DNA of 64,000 bases from Pseudomonas sp. MYb118 (GTDB lineage Bacteria; Pseudomonadota; Gammaproteobacteria; Pseudomonadales; Pseudomonadaceae), in contig NZ_JBFRXN010000003.1 of assembly GCF_040947875.1 (NCBI RefSeq), forward strand, positions 62,001 to 126,000, in the 5' to 3' direction. The position numbers and the translations under genes are program-made. This document shows positions 14,830-24,177 of the stretch, one piece after another. The stretch's first letter is position 1; the number at the start of each line of letters is the position of its first letter. The notes beneath the pieces are model-generated. The model was not told the origin of the DNA, searched no databases, and saw nothing but the letters and a program-made list of their open reading frames with translations.

Positions 14830-15870
14830 ATGTCTGCGCCACACGATCAAGCGTCTACTGCGGTCTCGCACAACCTGGGTCTGGATGAGTTGACCGGGCT
14901 GCTTGAGAAGATCTTTTTACGCCACGGCACCTCGGCCGAGGTCGCCCGGGTATTGGCGCACAACTGTGCCGGCGCCGAGCGCGACGGCGCCCATAGCCAT
15001 GGTGTGTTCCGCATGCCCGGCTACGTCTCGACGCTCAAGAGCGGCTGGGTCAATGGCGAGGCCGTGCCGGTGGTCGAGGACGTGGCGTCCGGGTTCGTGC
15101 GGGTCGATGCCGGCGATGGCTTCGCCCAGCCGGCGCTGGAGGCTGCGCGCCCGCTGCTGGTGGAAAAGGCCCGCAGCGCCGGCATTGCGGTGCTGGCGAT
15201 TCGTAACTCGCACCATTTCGCGGCGCTCTGGCCGGATGTCGAACCCTTCGCCTATGAAGGGCTGGTGGCGTTGAGCGTGGTCAACAGCATGACCTGCGTG
15301 GTGCCCCATGGCGCCGACCGTCCGCTGTTCGGCACTAACCCGATTGCCTTCGCCGCACCACGGGCCGACGGCGACCCGATCGTCTTCGACCTGGCCACCA
15401 GCGCCATTGCCCATGGCGATGTCCAGATCGCCGCGCGTAAAGGCGAACGCCTGCCGGCGGGCATGGGCGTGGACAGCCTGGGCCAGCCGACTCAGGACCC
15501 GAAAGCGATCCTCGAAGGCGGCGCGCTGCTGCCGTTCGGCGGGCACAAGGGCTCGGCGCTGTCGATGATGGTCGAGTTGATGGCGGCGGCGTTGACCGGT
15601 GGGCATTTCTCGTTCGAGTTCGACTGGTCGAACCATCCAGGGGCGAAAACCCCGTGGACCGGGCAACTGCTGATCGTCATCGACCCGAGCAAGGCGGCGG
15701 GGCAGAGCTTCGCCGAACGCAGCCAGGAACTGGTGCGGCAGATGCATGGGGTTGGGCTCAAGCGCTTGCCGGGTGATCGCCGGCATAACCAGCGGGCGAA
15801 ATTAATGGCCAACGGCATCGCGCTGGATGCGCAGACGTTGGCGGGTTTGCGGGAGTTGGCAGGACTTTGA
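14830..15870 (+). CDS. dpkA: Delta1-piperideine-2-carboxylate / pyrroline-2-carboxylate reductase
   Basis: A 346-residue member of the Ldh/malate dehydrogenase-2 family, strongly like Pseudomonas DpkA. It reduces delta1-piperideine-2-carboxylate to L-pipecolate in D-lysine catabolism, and pyrroline-2-carboxylate to L-proline, using NADPH. Family motifs are AERDGAHSHGVFRMPGY near residue 47 (with the conserved His), IRNSHHFAALWPDVE, GTNPIAFAAP and LLPFGGHKGSALSMMVEL. The ATG at 14830 follows GGAG by seven bases. It stands alone, between the toxin-like gene (divergent) and a REPIN. No lysine catabolic genes are adjacent. Confidence 0.9.
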   Translation: MSAPHDQASTAVSHNLGLDELTGLLEKIFLRHGTSAEVARVLAHNCAGAERDGAHSHGVFRMPGYVSTLKSGWVNGEAVPVVEDVASGFVRVDAGDGFAQPALEAARPLLVEKARSAGIAVLAIRNSHHFAALWPDVEPFAYEGLVALSVVNSMTCVVPHGADRPLFGTNPIAFAAPRADGDPIVFDLATSAIAHGDVQIAARKGERLPAGMGVDSLGQPTQDPKAILEGGALLPFGGHKGSALSMMVELMAAALTGGHFSFEFDWSNHPGAKTPWTGQLLIVIDPSKAAGQSFAERSQELVRQMHGVGLKRLPGDRRHNQRAKLMANGIALDAQTLAGLRELAGL

Positions 15871-15900
15871 ATGGCTTCACATCACTGTGAATCTGCTTTT

Positions 15901-16015
15901 TGTGGGAGCGAGCCTGTCGAGTCGTCGAACCGTCGCGATGGGCGTCAACGATAACGCGGGCCGTCTGAATGCTCGCGGTGCCTGAACCACCATCGCGAGC
16001 AGGCTCGCTCCCACA
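15901..16015. repeat. REPIN with an insertion in the left hairpin loop
   Basis: The right REP copy is canonical (CATCGCGAGCAGGCTCGCTC). The left copy is interrupted in its loop by about 16 bases, TCGAGTCGTCGAACCG. A near-identical insert occurs in a REP copy near 29330. Confidence 0.8.
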
Positions 16016-16037
16016 GAGGTGTCATGGGTCTCGGGGG

Positions 16038-16355
16038 TTATTTACGGCCCAACAGCAGACCCACCACCAGGCCAAACCCTGCCGAAATCGCCACGGTCTG
16101 CCACGGATGACCACCGATGTAGGTCTCGGTCGCCTCAACCGCAGGCAATGTGCGGTCGCGCACGCTGGTCACCGAGTCACGGGCCTGCTGCAGTTTCTGC
16201 GCGATCTGCCCGCGCAGGGTGTCGGCTTCCTCGCCGACCAGTGAAGCGCTGCTCTTGAGCAGTTTCTCGGATTCTTCGATCAATGCCTGAAGTTCGCTGA
16301 ACGCCTGATCCTTGATTTGATCCTCGGCGGCTTGTGCGACAGTTTTGCGGGCCAT
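16038..16355 (-). CDS. ElaB/YqjD/DUF883 membrane-anchored protein
   Basis: A 105-residue protein of the ElaB/YqjD/DUF883 family. It has a long amphipathic helical N-terminal part (ELQALIEESEKLLKSSASLVGEEADTL split over several heptads). A C-terminal membrane anchor of the family type follows, GGHPWQTVAISAGFGLVVGLLLGRK. Family members tether to the inner membrane and in E. coli can associate with ribosomes in stationary phase. The ATG at 16355 follows AAGGAG. Monocistronic. The precise role here is not shown by the sequence. Confidence 0.88.
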   Translation of the reverse strand: MARKTVAQAAEDQIKDQAFSELQALIEESEKLLKSSASLVGEEADTLRGQIAQKLQQARDSVTSVRDRTLPAVEATETYIGGHPWQTVAISAGFGLVVGLLLGRK

Positions 16356-16517
16356 TGGGTTACTCCTTGTGGGTGATTGGGCAGTGAACAATGGAGTCTG
16401 CGGCGACGGGAAAAGTTGCAGTGATTTTGCTCGTAGGCTCGATCCAGTAAAAATCCAGCGTCGGGGATTTCTTCCTACAGTGTAAGATGACGCAATTTAC
16501 GCAACAGGTAATTCCCC

Positions 16518-16772
16518 ATGAGTTTCAATCTGGCCAACAAAACCCTTGCCGAGCGCGCGGAAATCGAGGACGAGAAGTCTCGCCTGTTCGAGTTGTGGCA
16601 GAGCAACCTGGGTAAAGCCAAGGGCGAAGCGGGGCGTCTGTTCGGTGAGCGGGCCAAGCGCAAGGGCAAGTGGGCCGAGTGGGTTCGCGCCGAACTCGAT
16701 GGCATGTCGCCCCCGGAATTCGCCAACATGGTGCGCAGTGAAGTCAACCGCTTGATGGCCGCCAACAAATAA
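16518..16772 (+). CDS. Small conserved hypothetical protein, 84 residues
   Basis: Not a family I recognise with certainty. The protein is highly charged and mostly helical (NKTLAERAEIEDEKSRLFEL and PEFANMVRSEVNRLMAANK). It has many Lys, Arg and Glu, one Trp-rich middle (KGKWAEWVRAELDG), and no signal peptide or membrane segment. It looks cytosolic. The ribosome-binding site is weak. It is convergent with the downstream LysR gene, ten bases apart, with no visible terminator between. Codon use is normal for the genome. Function unknown. Confidence 0.7.
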   Translation: MSFNLANKTLAERAEIEDEKSRLFELWQSNLGKAKGEAGRLFGERAKRKGKWAEWVRAELDGMSPPEFANMVRSEVNRLMAANK

Positions 16773-16781
16773 GGCCGCCCC

Positions 16782-17690
16782 TCAGGCGAAGCAGGCGACA
16801 ATCGCCTCGCGCACTTTCAACACCACAGGGTCCAGCTGCGTGCTGGTGCGCCAGCCCAGTTCTACCGGGTAACGCGGCAGCGCCAGCGGGCAGGGCAGCA
16901 GCGTCAGGCCGCTGAGTGCGGCGATGCTTTGCGCGGCGTGCCCCGGAATGGTCGCCACGGCCTGGCTGCCCTTGAGCAGATGCGGCAGGGCGGCGAAATG
17001 CGTGGTGGACGCGCACACCCGTCGGCTCAAACCCACGGCGGCCAGGCCTTCATCGGTGATGCCGATGAAACCGCCCGACGACACCAGGATGTGCTCGCGC
17101 GCGACGAACTCTTCAAGGCTCAGGCTGTGTTGCCCCTCGGCGAGGCTGCGCGGGTCGACCAGGCACTGATAATCGCCTTCGCCGAGCACCTGCCGACTGA
17201 GCAGGCGTTCGGCGAACCCGCCGGCGGTGATCGCCAGGTCAATGCTGCGCTCCATCAGCGCCTGGGCGACGATCTGGCTGTGGGTCTGGCGGAAGATCAG
17301 GCGCAACTTCGGCGCGCAGCGGGCAATTTCCTCGATCAGCTGCCGGCCGTAGGCAATCTCGAAATCATCCGACATACCCACCGTCACCGAGCGGCCGTCG
17401 TACTGGTGCGCCGCCGGATCGACCATCGCCAGGCTCTGCCGGCATTTGTTCAGGGCTTCGCTGAGCACCGGCTTGAGTTGATTGGCCTTGAGCGTGGGTG
17501 CCAGGCCGCGGCCGGTGCGCACGAACAATTGATCGCCATACACCTCGCGCAGCCGACGCAAGGCCGCGCTGACCGCCGATTGCGTCACGCCCAGGCGCAG
17601 CGCCGCACGGCTGGCGCTGGATTCTTCATGCAGTGCTTCGAAGACTTTGAGCAGGTTGAGATCGAGGGTCGCGATATTCATCTGGTTCAT
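16782..17690 (-). CDS. LysR-family regulator next to nitrilase
   Basis: A 302-residue LysR-type transcriptional regulator. The N-terminal winged helix-turn-helix reads LNLLKVFEALHEESSASRAA, then LGVTQSAVSAALRRLREVYG, then the QLFVRTGRGLAPT wing. The C-terminal effector-binding domain follows. It is transcribed divergently from the nitrilase gene with about 85 bases between starts, the usual LysR layout, so the nitrilase is its likely target. The effector is unknown. The start at 17690 (MNQMN) or three codons later are both possible. Confidence 0.88.
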   Translation of the reverse strand: MNQMNIATLDLNLLKVFEALHEESSASRAALRLGVTQSAVSAALRRLREVYGDQLFVRTGRGLAPTLKANQLKPVLSEALNKCRQSLAMVDPAAHQYDGRSVTVGMSDDFEIAYGRQLIEEIARCAPKLRLIFRQTHSQIVAQALMERSIDLAITAGGFAERLLSRQVLGEGDYQCLVDPRSLAEGQHSLSLEEFVAREHILVSSGGFIGITDEGLAAVGLSRRVCASTTHFAALPHLLKGSQAVATIPGHAAQSIAALSGLTLLPCPLALPRYPVELGWRTSTQLDPVVLKVREAIVACFA

Positions 17691-17774
17691 ATCATTCAGC
17701 AGCGAAACGGTCTTTATTCATGATCGCCGGCGGCCTGAGAATGAGCAACACCTGATGTGAATGGAGTGGCCCAC

Positions 17775-18698
17775 ATGCCCAAGTCAATCGTTGCTGCACT
17801 GCAAATCGGCGCCTTGCCCGGCGGCAAGGCCGATACCCTGGAACAGATTCTCTCCTATGAAGACGCCATCACCGAGGCCGGCGCGGCGCTGGTGGTGATG
17901 CCCGAAGCGTTGCTGGGCGGCTACCCGAAAGGCGAGGGCTTCGGCACGCAACTGGGTTATCGCCTGCCGGAAGGGCGCGAGGCGTTCGCCCGCTATTTCG
18001 ATAACGCCATCGACGTGCCCGGCGCGGAAACCGAAGCGCTGGCCGGGCTGTCGGCGCGCACCGGGGCCAACCTGGTGATCGGCGTGATCGAGCGCGACGG
18101 CAGCACCCTGTATTGCACCGCACTGTATTTCGACCCGCAGGCCGGTCTTGTGGCCAAGCATCGCAAACTGATGCCCACCGGCACCGAGCGGCTGATCTGG
18201 GGCAAGGGCGATGGCTCGACCCTGCCGGTGCTCGACACCCAGGTCGGGCGCGTGGGGGCCGTGGTGTGCTGGGAAAACATGATGCCGCTGCTGCGCACGG
18301 CCATGTACGCCAAAGGCGTCGAAGTGTGGTGCGCACCGACGGTGGACGAGCGTGAGATGTGGCAGGTGAGCATGCGCCACATCGCCCATGAAGGCCGCTG
18401 CTTCGTGGTCAGCGCCTGCCAGGTCCAGGACTCGCCGCAAGCGCTGGGATTGGACATCGCCAACTGGCCGGCAGACCGCCCGTTGATTGCCGGCGGCAGC
18501 GTGATCGTCGGCCCCATGGGCGACGTCCTGGCCGGGCCGCTGCGTGGCGAGCGCGGATTGCTGACCGCCGAGATCGACACGGATGAACTGGTGCGCGCGC
18601 GTTATGACTACGACGTGGTGGGCCACTACGCGCGGCCGGATGTGTTCGAGCTGACGGTGGATGAGCGGGCCAAGCCTGGGGTGAAGTTCACTCGCTGA
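17775..18698 (+). CDS. Nitrilase / carbon-nitrogen hydrolase
   Basis: A 307-residue nitrilase-branch enzyme that would convert nitriles to carboxylic acids and ammonia. The catalytic triad is visible: Glu in [12 protein letters not shown] near residue 43, Lys in [16 protein letters not shown] near 125, and Cys in [10 protein letters not shown] near 159. The Cys-Trp-Glu triplet and the GTERLIWG segment favour true nitrilases (EC 3.5.5.1) over amidases. Aliphatic and arylaceto-nitriles are both possible substrates. The ATG at 17775 follows GGAG. Cytosolic. The gene is divergent from a LysR regulator and followed by a REPIN. Confidence 0.9.
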   Translation: MPKSIVAALQIGALPGGKADTLEQILSYEDAITEAGAALVVMPEALLGGYPKGEGFGTQLGYRLPEGREAFARYFDNAIDVPGAETEALAGLSARTGANLVIGVIERDGSTLYCTALYFDPQAGLVAKHRKLMPTGTERLIWGKGDGSTLPVLDTQVGRVGAVVCWENMMPLLRTAMYAKGVEVWCAPTVDEREMWQVSMRHIAHEGRCFVVSACQVQDSPQALGLDIANWPADRPLIAGGSVIVGPMGDVLAGPLRGERGLLTAEIDTDELVRARYDYDVVGHYARPDVFELTVDERAKPGVKFTR

Positions 18699-18723
18699 GC
18701 TTACTCCTTGCTGGATTGATCAC

Positions 18724-18813
18724 TGTGGGAGCGAGCCTGCTCGCGATGGCGGTACATCAGGCAACAATCAAGCTGGCTGATCCACCGCTATCGCGAGCAG
18801 GCTCGCTCCCACA
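18724..18813. repeat. REPIN
   Basis: Two canonical REP hairpins in inverted orientation separated by about 42 bases, between the nitrilase gene and the LEA lipoprotein gene, which converge on it. Confidence 0.9.
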
Positions 18814-18824
18814 AAAGCTAAACA

Positions 18825-19298
18825 TTACCAGGTGCCTACAGCCGCCCCCGGCAAACTCAACTTGCCACTGTCACTGAACCGCATGGTGCCAAACAACCCA
18901 CCCGCCAGCTTGCCGCGCAGCACATAGGGCAGGTTGTCGAGGCTCTGCGTCTGGCTCAGCCCCAGGGTCTGGCGCAGCACCGAGAACGCCGAGACGCTCA
19001 CCGGCACGCTCAGCACCGTTTCGGAAAACCGCGCAATCGAGCCCGCCTGGTCACTCACACCGGAGGCCAGCGGTTGGCCGTTGACGGACAGGTCCAGGGC
19101 GACGCCGTTGTAGTCGATGGCGGTATCGTTGGGGTTCTGCACGCGGATCTTCACGGCAAAACGCACTTCCATGTCCTGGCTGGCCAGCGGTTCGAACCCG
19201 ACCACGTTGATGTTCAGCGGGTCGCGGTTGGGCAGCAGCGCGCAGGCGCTCAGGGTCAGCAGCAGGAGGGACAGGACAAGGGCAGGGACACGGCGCAT
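18825..19298 (-). CDS. LEA type 2 family lipoprotein
   Basis: A 157-residue protein with a lipoprotein signal peptide; the lipobox LSAC ends the hydrophobic stretch near residue 19. The rest is an LEA14/WHy-like immunoglobulin-type domain (NVVGFEPLASQDMEVRFAVKIRVQNPND). WHy-domain proteins are linked to desiccation and stress tolerance; the bacterial role is unclear. After the Cys comes Ala, so the lipoprotein may be sorted to the outer membrane. The ATG at 19298 has GAGAG upstream. It follows the NCS2 permease gene but is separated from it by a terminator. Confidence 0.82.
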   Translation of the reverse strand: MRRVPALVLSLLLLTLSACALLPNRDPLNINVVGFEPLASQDMEVRFAVKIRVQNPNDTAIDYNGVALDLSVNGQPLASGVSDQAGSIARFSETVLSVPVSVSAFSVLRQTLGLSQTQSLDNLPYVLRGKLAGGLFGTMRFSDSGKLSLPGAAVGTW

Positions 19299-19309
19299 GG
19301 GCAGACTCT

Positions 19310-19346
19310 CGAAAAGAAAAGGCCGAACCACGAGGGCTCGGCCTTG
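19310..19346 (-). terminator. Terminator of the NCS2 permease gene
   Basis: An eight-base stem (AAGGCCGA and TCGGCCTT) is followed on the minus strand by TTCTTTT, directly after the permease stop codon at 19354. Confidence 0.75.
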
Positions 19347-19353
19347 AGCTTGC

Positions 19354-20826
19354 CTAGCGGTTCAACTGTGCGACATCCCCAGGGGCGGCAGGTTCACCCT
19401 TGGCCGGGACATCCGGGTTTTCCATGACCTGGAGGATCGAGGCTTCCGGGTCGAAATCGTCTTCTTCCAGTTCGATGAATTCTTCGGGCAGGAAGATATT
19501 CAGCACGATAGCGCACAATGCGCCCACGGTGATCGGCGACTCGAAGATGTTGTGCAGCGCCTTGGGCAAGGTGCTCAACACTTCAGGCACGGCAGCCACA
19601 CCCAGGCCCATGCCCACGGAAATCGCCACGATCAGCATGTTGCGCCGGTGCAGGCCGGCTTCGGCGAGGATCTTGATGCCGGCCACGGCCACGGTGCCGA
19701 ACATCACCAGCTCGGCGCCACCGAGCACCGGCTTGGGCATCAGTTGCAGCACCGCGCCAATCATCGGGAACAGCCCCAGCAGCACCAGCAGGCCGGCGAT
19801 GAACAGCGCCACGTAGCGGCTGGCCACGCCGGTCAGCTGGATCACGCCGTTGTTCTGCGCGAAGGTCACCATCGGCATGCTGTTGAACACCGCCGCCATG
19901 GCCGAGTTGAGGCCGTCGGCGAGCAGGCCGGACTTGATCCGGCGGATGTACACCGGGCCCTTGACCGGCTGGCGCGAGATCATCGAGTTGGCCGTCAGGT
20001 CACCGGCGGCTTCCAGCGGCGACACCAGGAAAATCACCGCCACCGGCACGAACGCCACCCAGTCGAAATTGAAGCCGTACTTGAACGGCACCGGCACGCT
20101 CACCAGCGGCACCTCGGGCATGCTGGCGAAATCCACGCTGCCCGTCAGCCAGGCGACGAAGTAGCCGAGGGTCAGGGCGATGACGATGGCGCCCAGGCGC
20201 AGGAACGGCACGTCCACCCGGTTCAGTACCACGATGGTGCCCAGCACCAGCGCGGCCAGACCGATGTGGCTGGCGGCACCGAGATCCGTGGCACCGAAGC
20301 CGCCGGCGATGTCGGTCATGGCGACCTTGATCAGCGACAGCCCCATCAGGGTGATGATGGTGCCGGTGACCACCGGGGTGATCAGCATGCGCAGCTTGCC
20401 GATGAATTGGCTCAGCACCACTTCGATGAACGCGGCGAAAAAACACACGCCGAAGATCGTCGAGAGGATTTCATCGGTGCCACCGCCGCGGGCCTTGACC
20501 ATGAAGCCGGCACTGAGGATGACGCTGATGAACGAGAAACTGGTGCCTTGCAGGCACAGCAGGCCCGAACCGATCGGGCCGATACGCCGCGCCTGGACAA
20601 AGGTGCCCAGCCCGGAGACGAACAGCGCCATGCTGATCAGGTAGGGGATTTCGCTTTGCAGCCCCAGGGCGCTGCCCATGATCAGGGTCGGAGTAATGAT
20701 GCCGACAAAACTGGCCAGCACGTGTTGCAGGGCGGCGAACACCGTGGCGGTCAGGTGCGGGCGGTCGTCGAGACCGTAGAGCAGGTCACTGTGGCGCGGA
20801 GCGGGAGCTTTTTCAGAGGCAATCAT
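19354..20826 (-). CDS. NCS2 family uracil/xanthine permease
   Basis: A 490-residue inner-membrane transporter of the nucleobase:cation symporter-2 (NAT/NCS2) family with about 12-14 hydrophobic segments. The NAT signature is visible as FAQNNGVIQLTGVASR. The conserved first-helix region reads ALQHVLASFVGIITPTLIMG, where QH is family-typical. The Glu of the substrate site lies in SPLEAAGDL. Xanthine, uric acid and uracil carriers share these motifs, so the exact base is not decided. The C-terminal tail is acidic (LEEDDFDPEASI). The ATG at 20826 is preferred to an upstream GTG. Monocistronic. Confidence 0.9.
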   Translation of the reverse strand: MIASEKAPAPRHSDLLYGLDDRPHLTATVFAALQHVLASFVGIITPTLIMGSALGLQSEIPYLISMALFVSGLGTFVQARRIGPIGSGLLCLQGTSFSFISVILSAGFMVKARGGGTDEILSTIFGVCFFAAFIEVVLSQFIGKLRMLITPVVTGTIITLMGLSLIKVAMTDIAGGFGATDLGAASHIGLAALVLGTIVVLNRVDVPFLRLGAIVIALTLGYFVAWLTGSVDFASMPEVPLVSVPVPFKYGFNFDWVAFVPVAVIFLVSPLEAAGDLTANSMISRQPVKGPVYIRRIKSGLLADGLNSAMAAVFNSMPMVTFAQNNGVIQLTGVASRYVALFIAGLLVLLGLFPMIGAVLQLMPKPVLGGAELVMFGTVAVAGIKILAEAGLHRRNMLIVAISVGMGLGVAAVPEVLSTLPKALHNIFESPITVGALCAIVLNIFLPEEFIELEEDDFDPEASILQVMENPDVPAKGEPAAPGDVAQLNR

Positions 20827-20923
20827 GGTGGTTTGCGTGCACAAAGGCGGCCGGGTCGGAAAAGGGAGGCGCAGGATGCCAGAAAACCTGTGTTACACAA
20901 ATCAAATGATCACTGATCAACCC

Positions 20924-21083
20924 TGTGGGAGCGGGCTTGCTCGCGAATACGGTCTATCAGCCAACATTTAAACAACTGACCCACCGCTTTCCCTGTAGGA
21001 GCGAACTTGCTCGCGATAGCGGTGTGTCAAACAACAATTTATTAACTGACCCACCGCCATCGCGAGCAAGCCCGCTCCCACAG
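20924..21083. repeat. Three REP copies
   Basis: Two direct REP variants (GTGGGAGCGGGCTTGCTCGC and GTAGGAGCGAACTTGCTCGC) and one inverted copy near the right end. The unit is an incomplete REPIN doublet; the spacing of the first two is about 72 bases. Confidence 0.85.
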
Positions 21084-21099
21084 GAGGGCGTGTGATCCT

Positions 21100-21993
21100 T
21101 CAGGCAAACGCCCCCAACAAATCCTCCTCGAACGCCTTCTGCGCGTCCCCCGGCACCTGCGCGCGGTGGCGGGCCAGGTGGAAGGTCACGTCGAAACTCA
21201 AATCATGGCGGCGCACCGCCCGCAGCAAACCCTTGTCTTCCCAGCCGCGCGCAAAGTGCTCGGGCAGGTAGCCGACGTGCCTGCCGGAAAGGATGAAGGC
21301 GAGGGTGCCTTCGACCTGTTCCGAGCGCGCCGAGCAGCGCTGGCCCTGGAACGGCTCGTCGCTGCGCAGGAAGCGGTAGGGGTGGTCGACCCGGTCGCAG
21401 GCCTGCAAGTCCTGTTCGCTCGGCTGCGCTTTGTCGAACAGCGGATGCCCGGCGGCGCAGTACAGGTGCTGGGTTTCGATGAACAGTTCGCGGTAGTCGA
21501 ACGCGCTCTGCACCTGTGAGAAATAGCCGATAGCCAGGTCCAGCCGTTGCTGCAACAGCAGGCGCTCCATTTCCCCCGGCATGGCGCTGATCAGCTCGAT
21601 GCGCACTGACTCGTCGCGCTGGCGAAAGCGCCGGATCGCCTCGGCGACCTGTTGCAGCACGGCCTGGTCCAAGGCTTCGGACAGGCCCAGGCGCACCTCG
21701 CCGAGCAGGCGCCCGGCGACGCCGTTGGACTGATGCCGAAACACTTCGATGGACTGAAACAGCTCACGGGTGGCCAGCAGCAATTGCTCGCCCTTGGGCG
21801 TGATCCGAAAGCCGCCCTTGCCGCGACTGCACAACCGGTAGCCGAGGCGGGTTTCCAGCCGGGCCATCTGCTGGCTGATGCTCGACTGGCTCAGGCCCAG
21901 TTCACCCTGGGCCGCACTGAAACCGCCGCATTCGACCACGCTGACGAACAGGCGCAGCAGGTGCAGATCCACGTCATGGAGCTGGCCGAGCAT
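21100..21993 (-). CDS. LysR-family regulator divergent from polyamine-binding protein
   Basis: A 297-residue LysR regulator. The helix-turn-helix region is LHLLRLFVSVVECGGFSAAQ followed by LGLSQSSISQQMARLETRLG and the wing LCSRGKGGFRITPKG. The effector domain is typical. It is divergent from the polyamine-binding protein and agmatinase genes, with about 100 bases between starts, and is therefore their likely regulator. The ATG at 21993 is preferred over a TTG one codon upstream. The ligand may be agmatine or another polyamine; this is inferred from context only. Confidence 0.87.
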   Translation of the reverse strand: MLGQLHDVDLHLLRLFVSVVECGGFSAAQGELGLSQSSISQQMARLETRLGYRLCSRGKGGFRITPKGEQLLLATRELFQSIEVFRHQSNGVAGRLLGEVRLGLSEALDQAVLQQVAEAIRRFRQRDESVRIELISAMPGEMERLLLQQRLDLAIGYFSQVQSAFDYRELFIETQHLYCAAGHPLFDKAQPSEQDLQACDRVDHPYRFLRSDEPFQGQRCSARSEQVEGTLAFILSGRHVGYLPEHFARGWEDKGLLRAVRRHDLSFDVTFHLARHRAQVPGDAQKAFEEDLLGAFA

Positions 21994-22094
21994 CAAACAT
22001 TACTCCCGGATAATGTCAGGGTAACTGACTTGGTATTTTTCCAATGTAACAGGCGCTGCATGCTGCAACCACTTCCCCTGGTCAGGTGTTCGTC

Positions 22095-23186
22095 ATGGCT
22101 CCCTCATTCAAGCGCTGTGTTCCTGCGTTGTTACTCGCCCTGGCCGTGTCGGCCCAGGCTGCCGACAACGAGGTCAACCTCTACAGCTGGGCCGATTACG
22201 TGGCCCCCGAAACGTTGCAGCGGTTCGAGCAGGAAACCGGCATCCATGTGCGCTACGACACCTTCGATTCCTCGGAGGTGCTGGAAACCAAGCTGCTCAC
22301 CGGCGGCAGCGGTTATGACGTGGTGGTGCCGTCGTCCAGCGTGCTGGCGCGGGGCCTGGCCGCCGGGGCGTTGAAGCCGATTGCCCATGAAGGCCTCAAG
22401 GGCTACGCCAACCTCGACCCGGACCTTCTGGAAAAACTCGCCGCCGTCGACCCCGGCAACCGTTACGGCGTGCCGTACACCTGGGGCACCCTGGGGCTGG
22501 GCATGAACGTCGAAGCAGTGAGACAACGCTTGCCCGACGTGCCGCTCAACAGCCTCGACCTGCTGTTCAAGCCCGAGTACGCCAGCAAGCTGAAGGACTG
22601 CGGCGTCGCGATCATCGACTCGCCCCAGGAGGTCATCGGCCTGGCGCTGCACTACCTCGGTAAAGATCCCTACAGCACCGACAAGGCCGATCTGTCAGCC
22701 GCCGACGCGCTGCTGCGTCAGTTGCAACCCAATGTGCTGTACGTCGCCAGTGGTCGGCAGATCAACGACCTGGCCAACGGCAGCGTCTGCCTGGCGCTGA
22801 CCTACAACGGCGACGCAAGCATGGCGGCCGACCAGGCGCGCAAGGCCAACAAACCCTTTGAGGTGGCGTACCGGATTCCCCGGGAAGGCACGCTGGTGTG
22901 GCAGGACAACCTGGCGATCCCCAAGGACGCACCTCACCCCGAAGCGGCCCGTGCCTTCATCGAGTTTATGTTGCGCCCCGAGTCGGTGGCGGCGCTGACC
23001 AACACGCTGTTCTTCGCCACGGCCAACCAGGCGGCGACTCCGCTGGTGGATGAAGCAGTGCGCAACGACCCGGACATCTACCCGCTGGCCGATGTGCGCG
23101 AACGCCTGTACGCCGACCGCAGCATGAGCCTCAAGGACCTGCGCCAGCGCACCCGCCTGTGGACCGCTTTCCGTAGCCGCCAATAA
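22095..23186 (+). CDS. Periplasmic polyamine-binding protein (PotF/PotD type)
   Basis: A 363-residue ABC-transporter solute-binding protein for polyamines. The signal peptide ends AVSAQA-AD. The mature start VNLYSWADYVAPETLQRFEQ is the classic PotF/SpuD opening, with the Ser-Trp that stacks on the ligand. Further family blocks are YDVVVPSSS, YGVPYTWGTLGLG and DNLAIPKDAPHP. No ABC ATPase or permease genes are adjacent, so it may serve a transporter elsewhere or act as a sensor protein. It is 19 bases upstream of agmatinase on the same strand, suggesting co-transcription and an agmatine-linked role. Confidence 0.9.
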   Translation: MAPSFKRCVPALLLALAVSAQAADNEVNLYSWADYVAPETLQRFEQETGIHVRYDTFDSSEVLETKLLTGGSGYDVVVPSSSVLARGLAAGALKPIAHEGLKGYANLDPDLLEKLAAVDPGNRYGVPYTWGTLGLGMNVEAVRQRLPDVPLNSLDLLFKPEYASKLKDCGVAIIDSPQEVIGLALHYLGKDPYSTDKADLSAADALLRQLQPNVLYVASGRQINDLANGSVCLALTYNGDASMAADQARKANKPFEVAYRIPREGTLVWQDNLAIPKDAPHPEAARAFIEFMLRPESVAALTNTLFFATANQAATPLVDEAVRNDPDIYPLADVRERLYADRSMSLKDLRQRTRLWTAFRSRQ

Positions 23187-23205
23187 CGATCAGAAGGAGC
23201 ACCCG

Positions 23206-24165
23206 ATGGACGTCCCAGCACTCAACGACCAGGCCATGACCCGCGACAGTCTTTATGGCACGGCCGCGGAAAGCACCTACGCCGGCATCACCAGTTTCAT
23301 GCGCCGTCGCTACAGCCGCGATTTGCGCGGGGTCGACGTGGCGGTCAGCGGCGTGCCGTTCGACACCGCCACCAGCAACCGCCCCGGCGCCCGGTTCGGA
23401 CCGCGGGGCATTCGCGCGGCGTCCACCGGGATCGCCTGGGAACGGCACTGGCCGTGGGCCTTCGACCCGTTCGACCACCTGGCGGTGATCGACTACGGCG
23501 ATTGCGACTTCGACTACGGCGCGCCGCACTCGACACCCGAGACCATCGAAGCCCACGCCGAGCACATCCTCCAGGCCGGTTGCGCGATGCTGACCTTTGG
23601 CGGCGATCACTTCATCAGCTATCCGCTGCTCAAGGCCCACGCCCGCAAACATGGGCCGCTGTCACTGATCCACTTCGACGCCCACAGCGACACCTGGCCG
23701 GACGAGGAGGGCAAGCGGGTCGATCATGGCACCATGTTCTGGCATGCGGCGCGCGAAGGGCTGGTGGATCCGTCGCGCTCGGTGCAGATCGGCTTGCGCA
23801 CCACCAATGACGATCACCAGGGGTTTCAGGTGCTGGATGCGCGGCAGGTGCATCGCCGTGGGGTGGACGCGATTGTCGAGGCCATTCGTGCGCGGGTCGG
23901 CGATCACCCGGTGTACCTGACTTTCGACATCGACTGCCTCGACCCGGCCTTCGCCCCTGGCACCGGCACGCCAGTGTGTGGCGGCCTGAGTACGGTGCAG
24001 GCGCTGGAAATCCTTGGCGGTTTGCGCGGGATCAATCTGGTGGGCATGGATCTGGTAGAAGTGGCGCCGGCCTACGACAGCGCGGACATTACCTCACTGG
24101 CGGCGGCGACGCTGGCGATGGAAATGCTGTGTCTGTATGCCGCCCGACACAAGGTGGACCTGTAA
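23206..24165 (+). CDS. speB: Agmatinase
   Basis: A 319-residue ureohydrolase of the arginase/agmatinase family. It hydrolyses agmatine to putrescine and urea. The di-manganese ligands are all visible: GGDHFISYP near residue 128, HFDAHSDTW near 153, and DIDCLDPAFAPGTGTP near 244. Length and the GTGTPVCGG block favour agmatinase or guanidinobutyrase over arginase; these two cannot be told apart here. The ATG follows AGAAGGAG. It is the second gene after the polyamine-binding protein, and a LysR regulator is divergent. A perfect hairpin follows at 24178. Confidence 0.88.
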   Translation: MDVPALNDQAMTRDSLYGTAAESTYAGITSFMRRRYSRDLRGVDVAVSGVPFDTATSNRPGARFGPRGIRAASTGIAWERHWPWAFDPFDHLAVIDYGDCDFDYGAPHSTPETIEAHAEHILQAGCAMLTFGGDHFISYPLLKAHARKHGPLSLIHFDAHSDTWPDEEGKRVDHGTMFWHAAREGLVDPSRSVQIGLRTTNDDHQGFQVLDARQVHRRGVDAIVEAIRARVGDHPVYLTFDIDCLDPAFAPGTGTPVCGGLSTVQALEILGGLRGINLVGMDLVEVAPAYDSADITSLAAATLAMEMLCLYAARHKVDL

Positions 24166-24177
24166 CCCTCTTGTGCC

